Program-made: the position numbers and the translations under genes
DNA from: Clostridioides difficile_A
GTDB lineage: Bacteria > Bacillota > Clostridia > Peptostreptococcales > Peptostreptococcaceae
Assembly (NCBI GenBank): GCA_945909635.1
Contig: OX246690.1
Coordinates: forward strand, 558,001-622,000
Length of the DNA stretch: 64,000 nt
Reading direction: 5' to 3'
Part shown: piece after piece, positions 35,322 to 44,145 of the stretch
Layout: every line of letters begins with the position of its first letter
Position numbering within the stretch: the first letter of the stretch is position 1
The notes under the pieces: generated by a model
Seen by the model: only the letters and a program-made list of their open reading frames with translations
Databases searched by the model: none
Told to the model about the DNA's origin: nothing

Positions 35322-35924
35322 ATGGATAATTTAATTAGGATACTGATATTAGCTGTTATTGGTGGATTTATAGGTTACGTTACAAATGTAGTTGCTATAA
35401 GACTAATATTTAGACCAATAGAGCCTATTAAAATACCTATTTTAAATATAGAAATAGTAGGGCTTATACCAAAGAGAAGAGCAGAAATAGCAGCCAATGT
35501 GGGAGAAATAATTCAAGAAGAATTTCTTTCTATGGACGAAATACTTGCAAATATCATTACTGACGAAGATAAGGAAGAAGTTGTAAGATACATAAAAGCA
35601 AGGGTAAAAATTATAATACATGAGAAAGTCTCATTTATACCAAGTGGCATAAAAAACATGATACAAGACTATTTAGGAGAGATAATTGAGTCTGAAGTTA
35701 AACAGAGTATAGATGAATTGAGTAAAAATATAATAAATAAAGCAAATGAACGTATAGATATACAAAAAATGGTCGAAGATAAGATTAATGAACTAGATTT
35801 ATATGAATTAGAAGAGATAATAATAAAAATAGCTAAAAAAGAATTAAAGCATATAGAATTTTTAGGTCTTGTTTTAGGTTTTTTAATAGGTATAGTTCAA
35901 GGTTTGGTTACTATGTTTATTTAA
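35322..35924 (+). CDS. DUF445 family membrane protein
   Basis: The ATG at 35322 follows AAGGAG by 10 nt; an earlier TTG overlaps the ribosome site region. The 200-residue protein starts with a membrane helix and the DUF445 signature GFIGYVTNVVAIRLIFRPIE, then a long amphipathic helical domain. It ends with a second hydrophobic helix (LGLVLGFLIGIVQGLVTMFI). It resembles a half-length YheB-type protein. Function is unknown. Confidence 0.8.
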   Translation: MDNLIRILILAVIGGFIGYVTNVVAIRLIFRPIEPIKIPILNIEIVGLIPKRRAEIAANVGEIIQEEFLSMDEILANIITDEDKEEVVRYIKARVKIIIHEKVSFIPSGIKNMIQDYLGEIIESEVKQSIDELSKNIINKANERIDIQKMVEDKINELDLYELEEIIIKIAKKELKHIEFLGLVLGFLIGIVQGLVTMFI

Positions 35925-36171
35925 ATATACAATAATTAGCTATTGTACTTAAGTATACAAAAACTAAAAATTAACTTCAATAAAAATTAATTTTAGTATT
36001 TATCTAGTCATATCTATCATGCATGTAGATATATTTTAAAAATTTAAAATTGGTGAAAATATTATAATATAACTATAAATCAAAAGATTAAAGTAATATA
36101 AAAATATTAGAATATTGATTTAGAGTTGATTAAGATGAAAAATAATGGGTAATTATTATATTACATTAATG

Positions 36172-36200
36172 TTGATTGATGTATAAGTATCTGTTATAAT
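36172..36200 (+). promoter_or_regulatory. Promoter of the thrS T-box leader
   Basis: TTGATT (36172-36177), 17-bp spacer, TATAAT (36195-36200), just upstream of the leader. The region 35925-36171 holds only a weak hairpin ACTAAAAATTAA/TTAATTTTAGT (about 35963-35997), a possible terminator of the DUF445 gene. Confidence 0.7.
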
Positions 36201-36216
36201 GAAAATATATTAAAAA

Positions 36217-36475
36217 TCATAGTGTTGAAGAGGAAGAGTAGAGTAGAAACCATTCTCAGAGAATTTGGGTCTATGGCTGAGAGCCCATGTAACAGGTCTA
36301 TTTGAAAACTACCTTGGAGCTGAGTTTATTAGCAGTATTTGTATTTATACTATATGTGAAAGTGCTCGGGTGACGACCTTATAGTCATCAAGAGGGTTGT
36401 ATATACTTGTATACACCAACTTGGGTGGAACCGCGAATTAATATCGTCCCAAACATATTTGGGGCGATTTTTTAT
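36217..36475 (+). promoter_or_regulatory. T-box riboswitch controlling thrS
   Basis: The canonical T-box TTGGGTGGAACCGCG is at 36421-36435. It is followed by an intrinsic terminator, ATCGTCCC (36443-36450) and GGGGCGAT (36461-36468) with TTTTTT. Stem I starts near GAAGAGGAAGAGTA. The specifier candidate is ACC at 36311-36313 (or the preceding ACT); both encode Thr, matching the gene. Uncharged tRNA-Thr is expected to stabilise the antiterminator and switch on thrS. Confidence 0.93.
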
Positions 36476-36517
36476 TACAAAAAATCTAAAAATTATTTCA
36501 ATAAGGAGGAAAAAACA

Positions 36518-38437
36518 ATGATTAAAGTTGCTTTAAAAGATGGCTCAATAAAAGAATTTGAAAGTGCTATTTCTGTTATGGATGTAGCAAAATCCATTAG
36601 CGAAGGATTAGCTAGAAATGTGGTAGCAGCATCTGTGAACGGAGAGGTTGTAGGTATGGACCACATTATAGATTCTGATTGTGACTTAAATTTATTTAAG
36701 TTTGAAGATAAAGAAGGTAAGGAAGTTTTTAGACATACATCAGCACATATATTAGCTCAAGCTATAAAGAGACTTTACCCAGAAGCAAAACTTGCTATAG
36801 GGCCAAGTATAGAAAATGGATTCTACTATGATATAGATTTAGACCATAGATTAGTTCCAGAAGACTTAGAAAAAATAGAAGCTGAAATGAAAAAAATAGC
36901 TAAAGAAGATTTAAAAATAGAAAGATTTGAACTTCCTAGAAATGAAGCTCTAGAGCTTATGAAAGAACAAGGAGAAGACTATAAGGTAGAACTTATATCT
37001 GATTTACCTGAAAGTGAAATAATATCTTTCTACAAGCAAGGTGATTTTACTGATTTATGTAGAGGACCACATTTACCATCTACTAAAAAAGTTAAAGCTG
37101 TTAAATTACAAAGTGTTGCAGGTGCATACTGGCGTGGCGATGAAAAAAATAAGATGCTTCAAAGAATCTATGGAACTTCTTTTGAGAAAAACAAAGATTT
37201 AGAAGAGTACTTACATTTATTAGAAGAAGCTAAAAAGAGAGACCATAGAAAACTAGGTAAAGAATTAGGATTATTTATGATACCTGAAGAAGGTCCTGGA
37301 TTCCCTATGTTCTTACCAAAAGGTATGGAACTTAAAAATGAACTATTAAAATTCTGGAGAGAAATACACAGAAAAGCTGGATATATTGAAATAGAATCTC
37401 CTATTATATTAAATAGAAAATTATGGGAGACTTCAGGTCACTGGTATCATTACAAAGAAAATATGTATACAGTTAAAATAGATGATGAAGATTATGCTAT
37501 AAAACCTATGAACTGTCCTGGAGGATTAATTTACTATAATTCTCAATTACACTCATATAGAGATTTCCCAATGAGAGTTGCAGAGCTTGGTAGAGTTCAT
37601 AGACATGAGTTATCTGGTGCATTACAAGGATTAATGAGAGTTAGAGCATTCACTCAAGACGATTCACATATATTCATGTTGCCAGAGCAAATAAAGGATG
37701 AAATAAAAGGAGTAGCTAACCTAATAGATGGTATCTACAAAACTTTTGGATTTGAATATAACTTAGAGTTATCTACAAGACCAGAAGATTCTATGGGAAG
37801 CGAAGAAGAGTGGGAAGCAGCAGAAAATGGATTAAGAGAAGCTTTAGAAGAATTAGGTCTACCATATACTATAAATGAAGGTGATGGTGCATTCTATGGT
37901 CCTAAGATAGACTTCCATCTAAAAGACTGTTTAGGAAGAACTTGGCAATGTGGTACTATCCAATTAGATATGCAACTTCCAAGACAATTTGATAACACTT
38001 ATATCGGACAAGATGGTGAAAAACATAGACCAGTTATGATTCATAGAGTTGCTTTTGGTAGTATAGAAAGATTTATAGGTATATTAATAGAGCATTATGC
38101 TGGTAAATTCCCAGTTTGGTTATCTCCAACTCAAGTTAAGATACTTCCTATATCTGATAAATTTATGGATTATGCAAATGAAGTTAAGAAAGAGTTATTT
38201 GATAAGGGTATAAGAGTTGAATTAGATGACAGAGCTGAAAAAATCGGATTTAAGATAAGAGAAGCTCAGCTTGAAAAAGTTCCATACATGTTAATAGTAG
38301 GTGAAAAAGAAGTTGAGGAGAATAATGTTTCTGTTAGATCAAGAGATAAAGGTGAAATAGGTAGCATTAAATTAGATGAATTTATAGCTAGTATTTCAAA
38401 AGAAATTGAATCAAGAGAAAGTATTATTCAAAACTAA
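36518..38437 (+). CDS. thrS: Threonyl-tRNA synthetase
   Basis: The start is ATG 36518, 7 nt after AAGGAGGA; a longer frame begins inside the T-box terminator and is not used. The 639-residue length matches E. coli ThrRS (642). Domains are TGS (1-62), an editing-type SAD with HTSAHILAQAIKRLYP, and the class II catalytic core with MNCPGGLIYY, GRVHRHELSGALQGLMRVR and IHRVAFGSIERFIGILIEH. An anticodon-binding domain (about 540-639) closes the protein. Expression is controlled by the upstream T-box. Confidence 0.97.
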   Translation: MIKVALKDGSIKEFESAISVMDVAKSISEGLARNVVAASVNGEVVGMDHIIDSDCDLNLFKFEDKEGKEVFRHTSAHILAQAIKRLYPEAKLAIGPSIENGFYYDIDLDHRLVPEDLEKIEAEMKKIAKEDLKIERFELPRNEALELMKEQGEDYKVELISDLPESEIISFYKQGDFTDLCRGPHLPSTKKVKAVKLQSVAGAYWRGDEKNKMLQRIYGTSFEKNKDLEEYLHLLEEAKKRDHRKLGKELGLFMIPEEGPGFPMFLPKGMELKNELLKFWREIHRKAGYIEIESPIILNRKLWETSGHWYHYKENMYTVKIDDEDYAIKPMNCPGGLIYYNSQLHSYRDFPMRVAELGRVHRHELSGALQGLMRVRAFTQDDSHIFMLPEQIKDEIKGVANLIDGIYKTFGFEYNLELSTRPEDSMGSEEEWEAAENGLREALEELGLPYTINEGDGAFYGPKIDFHLKDCLGRTWQCGTIQLDMQLPRQFDNTYIGQDGEKHRPVMIHRVAFGSIERFIGILIEHYAGKFPVWLSPTQVKILPISDKFMDYANEVKKELFDKGIRVELDDRAEKIGFKIREAQLEKVPYMLIVGEKEVEENNVSVRSRDKGEIGSIKLDEFIASISKEIESRESIIQN

Positions 38438-38518
38438 TATTTAAGATATTAATAGATAATATAAGTTTAATCGATATATCGATATGTAGAAATTAAACTT
38501 ATGAAAAGATAAATATAA

Positions 38519-38569
38519 TTAGAGGTACAGTTAATCATATTTTTATGATAGTGTACCTCTAATTTTTTT
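38519..38569 (+). terminator. Terminator after thrS
   Basis: TTAGAGGTAC (38519-38528) pairs with GTACCTCTAA (38553-38562), with an inner AATCATA/TATGATA extension, followed by seven T. An AT-rich stem ATAAGTTTAA/TTAAACTTAT lies just before it (about 38461-38503). Confidence 0.9.
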
Positions 38570-38600
38570 GTTGTAGGTTAAATGATGTATTCATATGTCT

Positions 38601-38779
38601 GTTAATTTAGAGATGTATAAAAGATGCTTAAATAATATATTTATATGTTTGCTAATTTAGAGATGTATAAAAGATGCTTAAATTAATGTATTTATATGTT
38701 TGCTAATTTAGAGATGTATAAAAGATGCTTAAATTAATGTATTTATATGTGTACATTAATTTAAATATATATAAAAGTT
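38601..38779 (+). repeat. Tandem repeats of 50-51 bp upstream of the Rph-like gene
   Basis: Units begin at 38601, 38651 and 38702 with core GCTAATTTAGAGATGTATAA followed by AAGATGCTTAAAT; a decayed part of a fourth follows (about 38753-38779). No ORF spans them. The remaining sequence to 38874 is AT-rich with an ordinary GGAGGTG ribosome site. Confidence 0.8.
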
Positions 38780-38874
38780 GTATAATTGTAAGTAAAGAGA
38801 GATATATAAAATTAAATAAAGTTAGTTTATGCAAATAAATTTGATATACCTATAGTTAACTTTGGAGGTGTGAT

Positions 38875-41526
38875 ATGAATACCACTATTTTGTTTTTTAA
38901 TCAAATAAATGAAGATAGCTTTAATTTAGTTGGTGGGAAGGGGTTTAATCTTGGCAAAATGACTAAGAGAAACCTACCTGTACCAGAAGGATTCTGTATA
39001 ACAACAGATGCCTTTTACAAGTTTATAGAACCATTAAAAGATAATGACTTATTTAAACAATTAGATAATGTAGATGTTGATGATTTAGAAAAAATTCAAG
39101 AATTGACTAGTAGTCTAAGGGATTTAATCATAGAAAAGTCACTTTCAGATAGTATAAAACAAAATATAAAAGAGGCCATAGAAAGCATTGGAGAAGATGA
39201 TTTCTATGCAGTGCGTTCTAGTGCAACAGCAGAAGATTTGCCAGATATGTCTTTTGCAGGTCAACAAGATACATATTTAAATGTACATGGATTTGAAAAC
39301 TTAATTGAAAATATAAAATATTGTTGGGCATCACTTTATACTCAAAGGGCTATAGTATATAGAAAGAAAAATAATTTGAATGAAGATAATGTATTAATTT
39401 CTGTGGTAGTTCAGAAAATGGTCGATTCACAAAAGTCAGGAATAATGTTTACTGCTGACCCCATTAACAATAACTATAATCATTTGACTATTGATGCAGG
39501 TTTTGGACTTGGTGAAGCTTTGGTAGGGGGATTAATAACTCCTGACTTGTACAAAGTAAATAAAAACGAAAATAAAATTATAGCAAAAGAAATAAATGCG
39601 AAGAAGTTAGCCATATACAGAAAAAATGATGGTGGCACAGAGCAAATCTTACTTGATAAAAATAAACAGAAAGAACAAGTACTTTCAGAACGAGAGATTT
39701 ATAATGTAGCACAACTAGGACATGAAATCGAGGAATACTATCAGACTCCACAAGATATAGAATGGGCAATTGATGAGAGTGGGAAAATATATATTTTGCA
39801 AAGTAGAATGATAACATCTCTATATCCTAGAGTCGAAAATAGTAATATAAATGGAAAATCTCAGGTATATATATCAGCAAGTCATATTCAAGTAATGACA
39901 AAACCAATTAAACCCTTAGGTCTTGATATATTCAAAAGAGTAATGCCTTTTGATAGAGTCGAAGAAGGCAGTAACTTCAAGATAATGAGTCAAGCTGGAG
40001 GAAGACTCTATGCAAATTGTACAGAAATACTGAGATTACCAATAAGAGATAAGACAATCAAAGATTTAATGCCCAATGTAGACTATCTTGTAGCAAGTGC
40101 ACTTGGAGAGTATATTGAAAAATATCCTTTAAAGAAAAAACTGCCTTCTAAAACTACATTAAAAATGGCAAAGAATTTAATAATACCTATCTTAAAAATA
40201 TCAAAGCAAAATTATGCCTTTGATAAAAAACCAGATGCTCTTGCAAGTTTAGTGGAGTTGAAAGAAGAACTTATTTATGATGTGTATAGAAATATAAACA
40301 AGGGAAATGATTTATGTGAAAAGATTGTAATCGTGGAAGAGTTATTATCTGCTTTTATATTTAAGTTAGCAAAGCAACTTATACCAAATGTAGCTCCAGG
40401 AATTTTAAGTGATAGAAAACTTAGAAATATGCTTGAAGAATTAGATTTATTGTACTTAGAAGATAGTTTTGTAAGTGGACTAGAAGGAAATATTACTACT
40501 GAGATGGGATTAAGAGTAGGTGATTTAGCTGATTTAATAAGGAATAATCTAAAAGAGATTGATATATTAAATAAAAATCCTAAAGATGCTCATTTATTGC
40601 TTTTAAAAAATGCTAGTGATGAATTAAAGAGTGAGTTAAGTGATTTTTTAAGACAATTTGGGATGAGAGGAATTGGAGAAATAGATATAACAAATCCTCG
40701 TTATCAAGAAGATTTCACTCCAATAAGTATGTCTATATTGAATAATATAAATACATTGGAAAAAAATGAACATAGAGAAAACTATCAAAGATTGATTGAA
40801 AAATCGAGTGAAAGTGAACAATTAATTTTGGAAGCTTATGAGAAGATAGGTAAAGATGATTTAGTCAAAAAAGTTAAGAATCATCTAAATAATATAAAGA
40901 CTTTCTTGCCTTTACGTGAATATGGAAAATATATTATAGTTGGTGTATTTAATGAAGTAAGAAAAGTAATTGATGAAGTAGGGGATAAATTAGAAAAGGA
41001 TAATTTACTTGATAATAGATATGATATATTTTATCTAAACCTTGATGAAATATATCAAGCATTAAATGAAAAAGTAAATTTCAAAGAAAGTATACAATGC
41101 AGAAAAATAGAGTATGATAAATATGAAAAACTGAATCCACCAAGGGTAATTACAAATGAAGGAGAGATATTCTCTGGGAGTTATTCAAAAGAGGGGGTAC
41201 CAGAAGGAGCATTTGTTGGTATGCCAGTATCAGCAGGTATCTATGAAGGATATGCAAGAGTTATATTGAATCCAAATAACGACAGTTTACAAAAGAATGA
41301 GATTTTGGTGACTAAATTTACAGACCCTGGTTGGACGCCACTTTTTGTAAATGCGAAGGGGTTAGTACTTGAAGTTGGAGGGCTTATGACTCATGGTGCA
41401 ATAGTATCTCGCGAGTATGGTATACCTGCTTTGGTGGGAGTGGAAGATGCTACAAGTCTGATTAAAACAGGAGATTATTTGAGAATAGATGCATATAAAG
41501 GATATGTTGAGATTATATGTAAATAG
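38875..41526 (+). CDS. Rifampin phosphotransferase-like PEP-synthase family enzyme
   Basis: The 883-residue protein has an N-terminal ATP-grasp domain (GGKGFNLGKMTKRNLPVPEG, YAVRSSATAEDLP, FGLGEALVGG; about 1-320). A middle helical region (about 330-770) follows. The C-terminal swivelling phosphohistidine domain contains GGLMTHGAIVSREYGIPA, putting the His at residue 840, 44 from the end. There is no C-terminal PEP-binding TIM barrel, which excludes PpsA and PPDK. The domain order and His position match rifampin phosphotransferase (about 867 residues, His near the end). It could inactivate rifamycins or act on another hydroxyl substrate. It is monocistronic, with a terminator behind it. Confidence 0.78.
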   Translation: MNTTILFFNQINEDSFNLVGGKGFNLGKMTKRNLPVPEGFCITTDAFYKFIEPLKDNDLFKQLDNVDVDDLEKIQELTSSLRDLIIEKSLSDSIKQNIKEAIESIGEDDFYAVRSSATAEDLPDMSFAGQQDTYLNVHGFENLIENIKYCWASLYTQRAIVYRKKNNLNEDNVLISVVVQKMVDSQKSGIMFTADPINNNYNHLTIDAGFGLGEALVGGLITPDLYKVNKNENKIIAKEINAKKLAIYRKNDGGTEQILLDKNKQKEQVLSEREIYNVAQLGHEIEEYYQTPQDIEWAIDESGKIYILQSRMITSLYPRVENSNINGKSQVYISASHIQVMTKPIKPLGLDIFKRVMPFDRVEEGSNFKIMSQAGGRLYANCTEILRLPIRDKTIKDLMPNVDYLVASALGEYIEKYPLKKKLPSKTTLKMAKNLIIPILKISKQNYAFDKKPDALASLVELKEELIYDVYRNINKGNDLCEKIVIVEELLSAFIFKLAKQLIPNVAPGILSDRKLRNMLEELDLLYLEDSFVSGLEGNITTEMGLRVGDLADLIRNNLKEIDILNKNPKDAHLLLLKNASDELKSELSDFLRQFGMRGIGEIDITNPRYQEDFTPISMSILNNINTLEKNEHRENYQRLIEKSSESEQLILEAYEKIGKDDLVKKVKNHLNNIKTFLPLREYGKYIIVGVFNEVRKVIDEVGDKLEKDNLLDNRYDIFYLNLDEIYQALNEKVNFKESIQCRKIEYDKYEKLNPPRVITNEGEIFSGSYSKEGVPEGAFVGMPVSAGIYEGYARVILNPNNDSLQKNEILVTKFTDPGWTPLFVNAKGLVLEVGGLMTHGAIVSREYGIPALVGVEDATSLIKTGDYLRIDAYKGYVEIICK

Positions 41527-41602
41527 ATTGGACTTAGTAGAGTATTATAGGAGAGACGTTTACTAGTGAAAATGAATGAGACAATATAAAATTATGATAT
41601 AT

Positions 41603-41670
41603 AAAAACACTTCTAGGAGTATTTGATTTATCAATAAATAATAAATCTACTATAGAAGTGTTTTGATTTT
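41603..41670. terminator. Bidirectional terminator between convergent genes
   Basis: AAAACACTTCTA (from 41603) pairs with TAGAAGTGTTTT (from 41653), with an inner GATTTAT/ATAAATC stem and A/T-rich flanks. Confidence 0.8.
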
Positions 41671-41730
41671 AATAATAAAAGTGTTTTTGTCATAATAATA
41701 AAAATATTTTGGTTGTAATAATCATTTTAT

Positions 41731-42768
41731 CTAATTCTTGTTTTTTAGAATAGTAAAATTTCCACTTGTAGCACTTACATAGAAATTTGTAGCCCCATTT
41801 TTATAAGTGTATAAATCATCGTGACGATTCAATTCAAAGTCACTATTTAAAGAACTAGAAATCTTATCAAAGCTTAAAGTGAATCCTGGATTATCAGGAA
41901 TAGACAAATCAATATTGGCAGAAGTAGTCTCACAGTTTAGAGAAGACAACATTTTGTTAGATATAATTTTTACATCACCTGAAGTTGATTCTGCTTTAAT
42001 ATCAGAAAGTGTTCCAGATACATCCATTCGTCCAGAAACTGTACTACAGACAAGGCTTTTATTATTTATATCTTTTAAACTTATATCACCACTAGTTGTA
42101 TCTAAATTTAAACTATCAATTTTGCCAGAAAGTTGTATTCTGCCAGATGTTGATGTAAATGTGGCGTCTTTACTATCTAGTTTTGTTATATCAATATCAC
42201 CACTAGTTGTGTCTAAGTTTACTTTATTAATATTACCAGAAAGCTCTATTATGCCTGAAACCGTGCTAGCTTCCATTATATTACCTTTTATGTAAGTACT
42301 ATATATATCTGCTGAAGTAGTAGATAAATTTATTTTATCATAAAGCTTATTAGGCAAATATAGTTCAAGTATTGTTGGTTTTGGAAGATTAACTCCAATA
42401 AAGAATTTCTTTGCTGAATTATCATCTATAGAAAGAGAATTTCCATCAACCTTTATCTTTGCAAGTTTTTTCTTTGAAAAATTAGAAGGAGTTTTTTGAA
42501 TTAATTTGATTTTATTAGAATCACTTTTCTTAATTCTAACTTCACCTGAAATCCAGTCAACATTAATATCGTTTATTTTATCTGAAAAACTTTCATTTTT
42601 AGCTACTATATACTTATCATAGTTGTATTTAGAATGTAAATTATTAAAAGAAAGATTAAAAGAATGCGAGAATATGTTTCCTATAAGAAGAAGGATAAAT
42701 ACTACAGAAAGTGATATTGCAACGATACTCCATACTAAAATCTTTGTTTTTATGAGTTTTTTATTCAT
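41731..42768 (-). CDS. DUF4097 (LiaG-like) membrane-anchored beta-solenoid protein
   Basis: The ATG at 42768 has AAAGGAGG 9 nt upstream and overlaps the end of the preceding gene by 8 nt. The 345-residue protein has one N-terminal membrane helix (about 8-28). A region of repeating LDTTSGDI / STVSGRI strand units (about 140-340) follows, as in DUF4097 putative adhesin or LiaG-type proteins. It should face the outside. It is the third gene of the padR-HAAS-DUF4097 operon, a combination usual in Firmicutes and linked to envelope functions. Confidence 0.82.
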   Translation of the reverse strand: MNKKLIKTKILVWSIVAISLSVVFILLLIGNIFSHSFNLSFNNLHSKYNYDKYIVAKNESFSDKINDINVDWISGEVRIKKSDSNKIKLIQKTPSNFSKKKLAKIKVDGNSLSIDDNSAKKFFIGVNLPKPTILELYLPNKLYDKINLSTTSADIYSTYIKGNIMEASTVSGIIELSGNINKVNLDTTSGDIDITKLDSKDATFTSTSGRIQLSGKIDSLNLDTTSGDISLKDINNKSLVCSTVSGRMDVSGTLSDIKAESTSGDVKIISNKMLSSLNCETTSANIDLSIPDNPGFTLSFDKISSSLNSDFELNRHDDLYTYKNGATNFYVSATSGNFTILKNKN

Positions 42769-43447
42769 GTTTATTATCCTCCTTTGATTCACTTAGTTGT
42801 ATTATTCCTTTAATAATCTCAACACCAGCAGAACCTATTATAAATAGTATCCATGAAAAAGACCAAATATTAAATAGCATGCTTGTGATTAGATATATAG
42901 CAACTATTATAATCCAATATGCACTAATAAATGATTTGTAAGCCGGATTTATATCATCATAATTTGTTTTAAATTCTTTAAATTCTTTGAATTCTTTTGT
43001 TGAAGTATCATTATATAGAGCATAGTTTGGTTTTGTCATTTGATTATAAACTAGTAGTCCTACTCCAATTGCTATTAATATAAGCATTAAAAGAATCCCT
43101 AGAGTTGGCTCTATACCAAAGCTCACAATTGAGACTACAAACAAGAAAGGGCTTACTATAAAAAGAGCAATTGCTATTGATGCTCTTAAGGCTCTTTTCT
43201 TTTTTTCCTCAATTAATTCAGAAGGTACAAAATATGGTTCTTTAACACTTTCAATTAACTCAGATAAATCTCCAATTCCTGAGATTACTGAATTATATGC
43301 TTCTTGTTCTGTTTTACCATCTTGTATTTGGTCGTTGTATTTTTCTTTTAGATTTTCAAATAATTCATCTTTAAGTTCTTTAACTTTTTTGGTTTCATTA
43401 ATTCCTGTAAAGCTATTATCAATATAAGTACGTATTTTATCTAACAT
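42761..43447 (-). CDS. HAAS/DUF1700-type membrane protein
   Basis: The 228-residue protein has an N-terminal helical HAAS domain (MLDKIRTYIDNSFTGINETK, then GKTEQEAYNSVISGIGD). Four hydrophobic helices follow (about 88-110, 112-132, 172-192, 195-215). Such proteins are typically encoded directly after a PadR regulator and are thought to be controlled membrane partners. AGGAGGTG lies before the ATG at 43447. It is 11 nt after padR and overlaps the next gene. Confidence 0.78.
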   Translation of the reverse strand: MLDKIRTYIDNSFTGINETKKVKELKDELFENLKEKYNDQIQDGKTEQEAYNSVISGIGDLSELIESVKEPYFVPSELIEEKKKRALRASIAIALFIVSPFLFVVSIVSFGIEPTLGILLMLILIAIGVGLLVYNQMTKPNYALYNDTSTKEFKEFKEFKTNYDDINPAYKSFISAYWIIIVAIYLITSMLFNIWSFSWILFIIGSAGVEIIKGIIQLSESKEDNKHE

Positions 43448-43458
43448 ATTTTCACCTC

Positions 43459-43779
43459 CTAAATTAATATGTCTATTAGTGCTTTTGTATTATCCCATTC
43501 TTCATGGCTTTTTATATATTTTTCTCTGCCTATGTTTGTTATAGAATAATATTTTCTTCTAGCTCCAGTAGCTTCATCTCCCCAATAAGAGGTTATTGCA
43601 CCAGACTGCTCAAGTCTACGAAACGCTGTATATAGAGTGGCTTCTTTTAACTCGTACAATCCATTGGTCTTTTCAAGTATAGATTTATTAATCTCATAAC
43701 CATAACTGTCTTTTTCAAGTAAATGTTTTAAGATAATTGTTTCTGTATGACCTCTTATCATGTCAGATGCGATTGTCAT
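43459..43779 (-). CDS. PadR-family transcriptional regulator
   Basis: The ATG at 43779 is 8 nt after GGAGGTG; two upstream in-frame starts overlap that site. The 106-residue protein is a small PadR: MIRGHTETIILKHLLEKDSY, YGYEINKSI, ELKEATLYTAFRRLEQSGAI, then GARRKYYSITNIGREKY. It is a winged-helix repressor acting as a dimer, probably on the palindrome in its own promoter. Confidence 0.9.
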   Translation of the reverse strand: MTIASDMIRGHTETIILKHLLEKDSYGYEINKSILEKTNGLYELKEATLYTAFRRLEQSGAITSYWGDEATGARRKYYSITNIGREKYIKSHEEWDNTKALIDILI

Positions 43780-43802
43780 GAACATCACCTCCGATTAAAT
43801 AT

Positions 43803-43840
43803 ATAATACTTTGATATACCTCGCCTGTCAAGGTATATCA
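43803..43840 (-). promoter_or_regulatory. Promoter and operator of the padR operon
   Basis: On the minus strand TTGACA (43831-43826), 17-bp spacer, TATTAT (43808-43803). A perfect 10-bp inverted repeat TGATATACCT / AGGTATATCA (43812-43821, 43831-43840) overlaps the -35 and spacer, the expected place for PadR repression. Confidence 0.8.
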
Positions 43841-44061
43841 TGAGAAAAAATATTTCATAGTGTTATTATAAGATTATAAGAGTTTATATGAAAATAATGT
43901 AAAAGCTTTATGGATAATATATTTTATATTTAGTTTTAGATAAATTTATATAGTCATTATGTTAAAAAATGATATAAAGTCTAATTTAATTTAGCAAAAT
44001 AAGTGATATAATTAAAAAAGAAAAGAAATATGGATTTATTTGGAATAATTTTGACAATCTA

Positions 44062-44090
44062 TTTACTACACGTGTAGAGTCGTATATAAT
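44062..44090 (+). promoter_or_regulatory. Putative promoter of the sensor kinase with a palindrome
   Basis: TTTACT (44062-44067), 17-bp spacer, TATAAT (44085-44090). The perfect 12-bp palindrome CTACACGTGTAG (44066-44077) overlaps the -35/spacer and may be an operator. The region 43841-44061 shows nothing else. Confidence 0.5.
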
Positions 44091-44145
44091 TAAATTATAC
44101 GTAAAATATAAAAAATAATTTATCAATACGTTAGGAGAAAGTATT

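Noticed and set aside
36407..36517. Longer N-terminus for thrS
   Set aside because: The extension would be translated from the T-box terminator; the ATG at 36518 has a perfect ribosome site and gives the normal length.
38875..41526. Phosphoenolpyruvate synthase or pyruvate phosphate dikinase
   Set aside because: There is no C-terminal PEP-binding barrel after the phosphohistidine domain; the His lies 44 residues from the end.
41879..42295. Plus-strand ORF of 138 codons
   Set aside because: It is antisense to the repetitive DUF4097 coding sequence and has no ribosome site.
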